Shown here: positions 57,241 through 64,000 of the stretch, piece after piece
How the letters are laid out: each line of letters opens with the position of its first letter
How positions within the stretch are numbered: the stretch's first letter is position 1
Source of the DNA: Imbricaverruca yamaguchii
Lineage: Eukaryota; Arthropoda; Thecostraca; Neoverrucidae
Direction: 5' to 3'
Length of the DNA: 64,000 nucleotides
Assembly (NCBI GenBank): GCA_034440575.1
Contig: JAOTOL010001452.1
Coordinates: forward strand, 248,001 to 312,000
Notes under the pieces: model-generated
The model's database searches: none
Seen by the model: only the letters and a program-made list of their open reading frames with translations
Told to the model about the DNA's origin: nothing
Position numbers and translations under genes: made by a program

Positions 57241-57689
57241 AGTTCAACTTTAGTTCCTATATTTAACAGCGTATTTCTTATTTGTGTTTGCATAGGACAG
57301 GTTCATCAATTATGTGTGAGATGTTGAAAAATCATGCAAAGACTGGTGAATTCAATTCACCCGGTTTTAAAGGTCCCGGAATTGCACCACTGGATTTCGA
57401 GAAGGCCCGTTTTTCCTTTAAAAAAGTTTGCGTTACTCCCGCATTGAGAGCCTAGCTTGTCGCATCCAATCCATTCTCAATTCGCAAACAAACATGGCAC
57501 TGTTATCAACAGGGAATCACACCACCTAGGCAGGCATCCAGATGAAGCACGCTGCAATTCCATTGAAATGGATGTCTATTCAGTATTCCGCCAGGGGTAA
57601 ATGGTTCCATACTTTTCCATGAGCAAGTCACTGCTAATGGATGATCTCGGAATGAGGTCTGAAGAGCAATCTCAGAAAGATGGTGTTCC
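57241..57689. other. Unassigned DNA
   Basis: No pattern or coding block recognised. Confidence 0.4.
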
Positions 57690-58130
57690 ATTTTGACGTT
57701 GGTCGGGGCCTGTGGACTTTCGCAGAGGCCTGCGGACGTTGGTCGGGGCCTGTGGACGTTCGTAGGGTCCTGCGGCCGTTCGTAGGAGACAGCGTACGTT
57801 TGTAGTGTCCGTAGAGGCCCGTAGCTGCTCACAAGGTCCCGAGCATGCTCGAGATGGTCCGTGAACGCTCACGTAGAAGCATGCAAACGCTCGCATAAAT
57901 TCGTGGCCGTTCGTTAGGGCACGTAGATGTTCGTAAGAGCCCTTAGATCGGAGTACCCAAGGCAGTACCGTAGTACTGTAGACCGTAGTTCGTAAGGGCC
58001 AGTTAATTTCGTAGGGGCTCACAGACGCTTGTATGGCCCCGTAAACTTCCGTAGGGACCAGTAGACTTTTGTAAGGGTCCGTGAAGGTTTAAACACGCTC
58101 GTAAGGATCCATGCACTTTCGTAATAAACG
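57690..58130. repeat. Degenerate ~22-bp repeat (CGTAGGGGCCTGTGGACGTT)
   Basis: Units around GTYGGGGCCTGTGGACGTTCGT start well ordered (57700-57800) and decay to about 58130, with recurring GTAAGGGYCCGT. A 116-codon minus frame within it is a repeat artefact. Confidence 0.75.
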
Positions 58131-58261
58131 ATCAATGAACTTTCGTGGCTTCGGCGGCCATATAAAGCGCTGTCATACTTTGCATCTTCGCTTTTGCGAT
58201 CCCGGAGGCGATTGCACATGGGCCCAAGGGGAGGAAGACCGTACCCTTGGCTAAGTCCCTG

Positions 58262-58885
58262 AATATACTTGCATCTTCTTTATCTAAGTCATCAGCTTCA
58301 CTTCGCATTAGATAACAAATCATATTTCACGACAGTATGCATAGACATTTCAAAATATTTCCATACCCCTTGGCGCAAAGATACCCTACGTAAATGTCAA
58401 AATCAACGTAGAATACCATCAATTATACTAAGTTCTCTTAAATCACACCCGGGGAGCACGGAGCAGTGTGTTGGGATGAACAGCAGTTCTGTAAATCAAG
58501 TAACACGAATACCGGATGTTCACATGGATCGGTGCTAAGACCGGTCTCAACTCTGCTGCAGCTAAATGGCCGAGCCCACCTAACCAGAAACCCAACCGCA
58601 TCTGTCGTATGCTAGCCTTCCCATGTTGTTCCCATCACACCGGGTCACTTAAAGAACAATCATCTCTTCAAGCTGACTTCAATACCATGAACAAATTTGA
58701 AAGAAATGAGGGATAAGCTCCAATGTCTCTAAATCAACCCAACAGCTTCTTCCAACTAGGTACCCGACAAACCACTTATTCTAATCAATGATCAGACGAT
58801 TTTTACGCCAGACAACCACAAACACCTAGGCTTAACTATGTCGTCAGATCTTCGTTGCCACGGTGAGATTAATGCCACGATATAA
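58262..58885 (+). mobile_element. Decayed Jockey/CR1-type reverse transcriptase fragment (+)
   Basis: The frame 58269-58538 reads HQLHFALDNKSYFTTVCIDI then SKYFHTPWRKDTLRK, matching RT block A of Jockey/CR1-type elements (A-L-D-x-K-x-Y-x-x-x-x-F-L-D-I-S-K-A-F-D-x-V-W-H). Both key Asp-region residues are partly lost (F-D became F-H). It continues IPSIILSSLKS and VGMNSSSVNQVTR, the normal I-x-x-x-x-L-x-S-Y/F-L and V-x-x-G-x-x-S block. A frame change follows, where GSVLRPVSTLL stands for the usual Q-G-S-x-L-G-P-L-L box. LQADFNTMNKF and, in another frame, DNHKHLGLTMSS (usual x-V-x-Y/H-L-G-V/L) close it. Stops and frameshifts make it inactive. Confidence 0.75.
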
Positions 58886-58952
58886 GCAACCATAGCATAA
58901 AGTTCATTAAGCCCAGTAGCAAGAATCATTACATGAATTCCATGAAATTAAA

Positions 58953-59182
<230 letters not shown>

Positions 59183-60463
59183 AACCATGAAGTGTAAATC
59201 GGGGTGCGTGTCAGTACGTATGTGTGCTCGTGCAGTTTTCAATGCGTGCGTTGTCAAGCAGCGTTTGATTTGAGATAATTGCATACCTCATGTGACAATT
59301 TCACGGTTCATTTGCCTGCATGATCTCGTGTCGTCTTAGCTGAATACATCTTTCTTTCTTCTGAATGCGCTGCTGACCAACAGCATTTGCTTTGGCGCTC
59401 CTTCGCACCATTCAAAACACCCGAGCGATTTATTTGCAGTGACCAAGACTAACGATGGGAGTAGGATTCGAAAGTACAACGAAAACTATCTCAGATAACT
59501 ATGAGACGTTTAGATCGTTCAGTAATCCGCAGAAAGCATCCCGGAAGATTACGAGAAGATTACGAGAAGACCCCGCATCCCAAAAGACTACGACACATTT
59601 AGATCGTTTCAGTCGTCCGCAGTAAAATTGGGTCAGTGACCTTAGATGACCTTGGAAAGGTCATTTGCACTCTTCGTTCGCTACGATCACTCTGTTTATA
59701 AATGCAACAAGAAAATATGTTCTCAAGCAGATTTACTCATGCATTTTGCGTAATAGTCCGGTTCGAGAAATCATCATGTTTAGGTCTGCGGTATTATCTG
59801 TCATAGATTTGTGCGATCTCACCCGGTTCTGTTTTGAAGTGCGTTTTCCTTTCCAAATACCTTCCTATGGGATCTTCAAAGGCGCTGAGGTGGTCAGTTA
59901 CTTCGGATATTGTGTTCAATCATGATATGATGCGTTTGGTAATAATTTCCTCTGGTGACTTTAAAACTGACCTGAAGTTAAGTCTGTTTAAATGAGTTGT
60001 TCATATCACGACAAGATCTATTCGATGGTGCTTTTGCTATTTGCGTATGTCTCCCAGCTCCTGAAATCACGAGGAACGTCAACCACAGGGTCCTGGCGAA
60101 GATGGCACTAGAGGCCAGTTTATCCTCAGGAATATTTCAGATAGAAGCTAACTTAGTAGTGGTGCACGGCCAAGCTTCTTCCTCACAATATTCATCTCCA
60201 AATTTGTCAATGACAAATTTTGAAGGCGAAGCTGGTGGACACGCACGCCCACGGCCACCATATGGATAAGCACTCATTGTCTGTTCGGTATTTTACTTGA
60301 GACGTTGACTAAAAAAACCACTTGTTGTTTTCACAATCTTCTGCCGCGGATCGTCGGTGGCGTGCACTTCTGCCATGGAAGCTCCCACAAAAACAACAAC
60401 ATCAACAAAGCGCAGCTACGCTGATGGCGTCGCTCCGCGTGATTTGGCAGCACGCATCCGTTA
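59183..60463. other. Unassigned DNA
   Basis: No supported gene. CCCGGAAGATTACGAGAAG followed by ATTACGAGAAGACC at 59540-59575 is a small direct repeat. GTCAGTGACCTTAGATGACC near 59633 again holds AGGTCA-type half-sites. Confidence 0.4.
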
Positions 60464-60507
60464 CGTCACTGGCGTGACGTCACAGGCATGACGTCACGCC
60501 AGTGACG
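60464..60507. promoter_or_regulatory. Perfect 19-bp inverted repeat carrying two CRE octamers
   Basis: The arm CGTCACTGGCGTGACGTCA (60464-60482), loop CAGGCA, and its exact reverse complement (60489-60507). Each arm contains the full cAMP-response element TGACGTCA, the canonical binding site of CREB/ATF-type bZIP proteins. It stands at the edge of a GC-rich, CpG-rich region (60380-61500), which fits a promoter, but no transcript start is visible. Confidence 0.6.
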
Positions 60508-61469
60508 CACCGCAGCAAATCACTGCCGCCTCGCCGGAGGTCAGTCGGACAGCACCGCCAGTGACTGGCCTCCAGTGACACCACGCGTCCGGCCTGTCCG
60601 CCCCCGGACAATGGACGTCCGCCGGACAATCGGCGGCCGCCGCGCCGCCTCCGCCAATATTCCGATGAGATATGGCCGCCGAAGAGATATCATTAGTGTG
60701 TCGGGCGATCGCGTGCGGCCGCCGTCCGTCCCTGCCCCGGCGATCACCGGCGGCAACCGGAAGTGACGTCACACACGGCGCGGCATCGTTAGTCCGGTAG
60801 CGAGTACGGCGCAAGATTGCCCGGGCGAGCGTTCGTAATCGGACGACGATTATATATATATATATATATATAAAATGTATGCGTGTGTGTGCGTGTGGGT
60901 GTAGGTGCGTTTGGGCGTGGGCGTGTGCACCGGCGTGCGAAGGCGTGCGGAGGACGAGAGGGGTCCGCAGGCGGCAGGGGGGGGCGGAACTGGTGCCCTC
61001 ATGACTACAGTCGACCTGCCTGCCTGCCTGCACCGACAGCCTTGTCAAGCCTGCACAAAAATGCCAACAATCCCGGCGCAGTCGATCAAAGGCGCACGCG
61101 ATCATCGGACTGAAGGTTCCGGGGAAGGGGTGGGGGCGGAGGCGGTGGGAGGAGAGGGGGCGGGGGGTGCTGCTGCCATTCACATGTGTTCGAGCCGCGA
61201 GTTTAATTAACACGGACTGCAATTATCGCGGGGCCGGCCCGGCTCGCCTGAGCTCAGAGGGCAGGCTGAGCCGGCGGGCACGGCCCGTGCCCCGCGCCGC
61301 GCGCCAAAATGGCCGCCGCCGAGCGGGCTGCCGCGGCCCCGAAATTGGCAGCCGCCGTTGCATGTGTGTAATCGCGCGGGCGCATCGTCGACGCGCCGGG
61401 CGCCCCCGCCGGGAGTGGGGCCAATCTGGCGCGTCACTGGCCGCCGGCCCACGGCGCTCCCCGGGCCGG
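60508..61469. other. GC-rich, CpG-rich region; no gene called
   Basis: A (TA)n tract lies at 60850-60873. Open frames of up to 242 codons (minus, 60494-61222) run straight through that tract, so they are not credible. The composition resembles a CpG-rich promoter or first-exon area. Confidence 0.4.
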
Positions 61470-61795
61470 CCCGGCGTCGGACTCCGACCTGGTCGTCACT
61501 ACCTCTCCCCCGAACCTTGGACTCCGACCTGGTCGTCACTACCTTTCCCCCGAACCTTGGACTCCGACCTGGTCGTCACTACCTTTCCCCCGAACCTTGG
61601 ACGCAGACCTGGTCGTCACTACCTGCCGGCCAGACCTCGGACTCCGACCAGGTCATCATTACCTGCCAGCAAGACCTCGGACACTGACCAGGTCATCATT
61701 ACCTGCCGGCCAGACCTCGGACATTGACCTGGTCGTCACTACCTTCCCGCCGGACCTCGGACCCCGATCTGGTCGTCACTACCTGCCGGCCCCGC
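61470..61795 (+). repeat. 40-bp minisatellite, about 8 copies
   Basis: Unit: CTCGGACTCCGACCTGGTCG followed by TCACTACCTGCCGGCCAGAC; the first units have CTTTCCCCCGAACCTTG in place of the second half. 40 bp shifts frame each unit. Confidence 0.95.
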
Positions 61796-62799
61796 AGCCT
61801 TCTCCTGGTCGGCCCACAACGTTATCCTGGCCGACACACAGCGTCCACAAGTTCTACAGCCAACGGCTGGCGTAACACCACGAACGGGATACAATTTCCA
61901 ATCCATGTACTGGGTGTATACACCGAGCAGTTTGACAGTGAACAACCGAACCGAACCGTGATATTCAAGAGCGAGGATCTCTCACCACACCAGACTTGGA
62001 TTGAGTTGGAAAATGTTCACATTGAATAGGCAAAATGGCAACTTGTCGTTGTCAGGTAAACAAACCAGAGTGGGTTGGGTGCAGACCTCTCTCTGACCCA
62101 CCCGGAGCCTCCTCCCGACATTCTCTAACCACCGCTTACCGGCTTGAATATTTAGTTTTCTTAAGTTTAAGGTCATGTCTTCCGGTGCAACACGCTCACC
62201 GTAATGTTGCCCGTACACACACTTGTCCGTACATCCAAACACACATTCAAACAAATTGTGACGCACAATAAGAGGATCTCGTGGTAGCACGTGGTAGTCC
62301 CATGGAAACACGTGCTAATCTCGTGGCAGGCTCGTGCTAGCACGCACCATACCGTGACGGTGGGACCTCTCACCCCCACTGACAACGGCATGCTGTTCAG
62401 TATATGCTTCTATGTTGGAGACCCACACGAACCGATTGGGGGTAATCCGAAGGTCGGGGAGGGATGGGGAGGGGCCAGCTGATATCAAAGGAGGAGTCAA
62501 GTGGCAGTGGGCCGCTTTCGATTGCCGGAAAAAAAAACATGAAATTAGGCGGACGGCGGATTTCCCAATACCGCTGGTGATCCCGTGGAGGCACCACGGG
62601 AACCTCGCTGGAGTGGCTGACGGTACGCTACCGATGACGTATCTATTGGGCATTGATGCAGTAAATTTATCACATTCTAGCATTACTGTTCGTTGAAAGA
62701 GGCTGTATTTATTGGGGGAGCGGCGGAGGCAGATGCATAAGACTTCCAGAAACGGTCTGCGACATCCACACATGCGCATAGAAGCACACACTCACACAG
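61796..62799. other. Unassigned DNA
   Basis: At 62280-62345, CACGTGGTAG / CACGTGCTA / TCGTGCTAGCACG motifs recur. No coding block is supported. Confidence 0.4.
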
Positions 62800-62862
62800 T
62801 TATATATATGCACATATTTATATATACACACATATATACATATACATATATATATATATCAA
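62800..62862. repeat. (TA)n / TACACA microsatellite
   Basis: Alternating TATA and CACATA. Confidence 0.95.
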
Positions 62863-62910
62863 GATGAATTTATTCACGAATATCAGTCTGAAGAGCCAGA
62901 GGTAGATGGA

Positions 62911-62914
62911 AGAG

Positions 62915-63011
<97 letters not shown>

Positions 63012-63032
63012 AAAAAAAAAAAAAAAAAAAAA
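62911..63032. repeat. (AG)n followed by A-run
   Basis: About 47 AG repeats followed by about 26 A. The purine-only strand could form a triplex. Confidence 0.99.
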
Positions 63033-63777
63033 GAGAGGGAGAGAGAGGCGACCGGATGGGGCATATAAACCGTTAGTCACCTCTGTGTCTACATCACGTA
63101 TGGCGTCATCTCGACGCGGATTCCAGCGGTGGAAATGGATTATTTTGCACGGCCGGCTGGCGTCGGACATTGACCGGCGCGGGCGGCTCATCGGCTCCGC
63201 CGCCGCCCCCGCCCCCGCCGCCGTCCGCGACCCTTTCTACCAGCTCATGGACACATAAGCCGGCGATTCTGCACGAGGACAGCATTAGCGCCGGCTCAGC
63301 CGGGGCGAAAGTCGAGAGCTGCGGCGACCAGCGCTGGGCGGTGTGGGACGATGCACCGTCGCCCCGAGAGGACATCAACACACATCGGCGGCTACCTGTC
63401 GGGACGGCTGCGCGACCACAGCAGGAAAAAAACGCGCAGTCATACCATGATCCGGCCTCCCAGGTAGCGTTCGGCCCGGCCGGGGGAAGGGGGGGGGCGT
63501 TCCAGTGTCCTGCATCACAGGCGGCGCGCAGCGCCATAACGTGTCTCGGCCACATCACAACACGACGGCGCGCACGCGAACCTCGCGCCGCGTGCGGCGC
63601 TCGTGGCGCGCGGATCACCTGTTGCGGCGGCGGCGCTCGCATCTCGTGCCGACCGGCTCGCGTGAGCGTTTCATTCAATTCGTCGGCTTCCATGACAAAT
63701 AATGCGCGCCGGCAACGCCGGGCTCCGATGGCGATCCCTGGCGTGGTGGTGCGCCGTTCGCGGCGCCGGCCGACGCC
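63033..63777. other. GC-rich, CpG-rich region; no gene called
   Basis: A (CCG/CCC) run at 63195-63226 gives a Pro tract in one frame. Frames of 224 (plus) and 238 (minus) codons overlap completely and are Ala/Arg/Pro-rich, so neither is trusted. It could be a promoter or 5' exon of a gene outside the window. Confidence 0.35.
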
Positions 63778-63907
63778 GACGGCGGTTCTCCGCCGCGGAG
63801 GTGTGCAGAGCCGCTGTGTCACGTGCTACTGTCATCTCGAATGACGGTGGTTCTCCGCTGCGGAGGTGTGCAGAGCCACTGTGTCACGTGCTACTGTCAT
63901 CTCGACC
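63778..63907 (+). repeat. 65-bp tandem duplication
   Basis: Two copies of GACGGCGGTTCTCCGCCGCG...GAGGTGTGCAGAGCC...GTGTCACGTGCTACTGTCAT differ at only a few positions. Each contains CACGTG. Confidence 0.93.
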
Positions 63908-64000
63908 GTTTTTTTTTATCGGTGGTGAGTAGCACGTGCACTGGGAATCAATGGGCTGCGTGTCAAGTGAGACTTCAGGCGAAAGTGCCGCCCAGGTGGT

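Noticed and set aside
60494..61222. 242-codon minus frame
   Set aside because: Runs through a (TA)n tract and GC-rich low-complexity DNA; not plausible as a protein.
63106..63844. 238-codon minus and 224-codon plus frames
   Set aside because: Fully overlapping, Ala/Arg/Pro-rich, explained by high GC content.

Overview
The window looks like nuclear DNA of an invertebrate animal, probably an arthropod; the lineage is inferred and could be wrong. Evidence: protein-coding pieces are short, far apart and bounded by GT/AG splice sites; transposon relics are animal types (Penelope-like element, Jockey/CR1-type non-LTR reverse transcriptases, tRNA-derived SINEs, TTAA-flanked MITEs); and there are many minisatellites and (TA)n tracts. 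I see no bacterial operon, no CRISPR array and no rRNA. Most long open frames here lie inside tandem repeats, where a stop-free unit keeps several frames open, and are not genes.

One gene can be pieced together with fair support, on the + strand across the middle of the window: exons at 23692-23814, 34194-34246, 36591-36779 (or 36548-36779) and 42289-42636. Intron phases agree except at one junction. The product is the C-terminal part of a single-pass membrane protein: an extracellular stretch with a Cys-rich half-EGF-like pattern, a transmembrane helix split by an intron, and a Ser/Arg-rich tail of about 90 residues ending at the stop at 42634-42636. I do not recognise the family. The 5' exons, including any signal peptide, were not found. 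Two weaker exon candidates lie on the minus strand (24846-25170 and 56157-56403).

Layout. 0-10.9 kb: GC-rich start, 16-bp minisatellite, SINE pieces, a TTAA MITE (5.8-6.6 kb), degenerate repeats and an inverted-repeat element (8.8-9.8 kb). 10.9-13.5 kb: a 2.5-kb 26-bp minisatellite with higher-order structure. 13.6-14.9 kb: a TIR element with TTAA ends. 17.3-23.2 kb: several minisatellites and a second copy of the 850-bp MITE. 23.7-44 kb: the gene, its introns and a minisatellite-filled 3' flank, with a non-LTR tail and a tRNA-Val-like sequence inside introns. 45-51 kb: non-LTR 3' end, second TIR element copy, a decayed Penelope-like element and a third MITE copy. 51.9-64 kb: more minisatellites (one array changes orientation midway), an intact-headed SINE, a decayed Jockey/CR1-type RT, long (TA)n, and GC-rich CpG-rich DNA near the end.

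I did not find a clear new biological system. The most useful observations are the MITE families with inferred piggyBac-type ends, the decayed Penelope-like element, the repeat-derived splice acceptor next to the Cys-rich exon, and the perfect hairpins, one of which carries two CRE octamers. Repeat copy numbers and ends are by-eye estimates.
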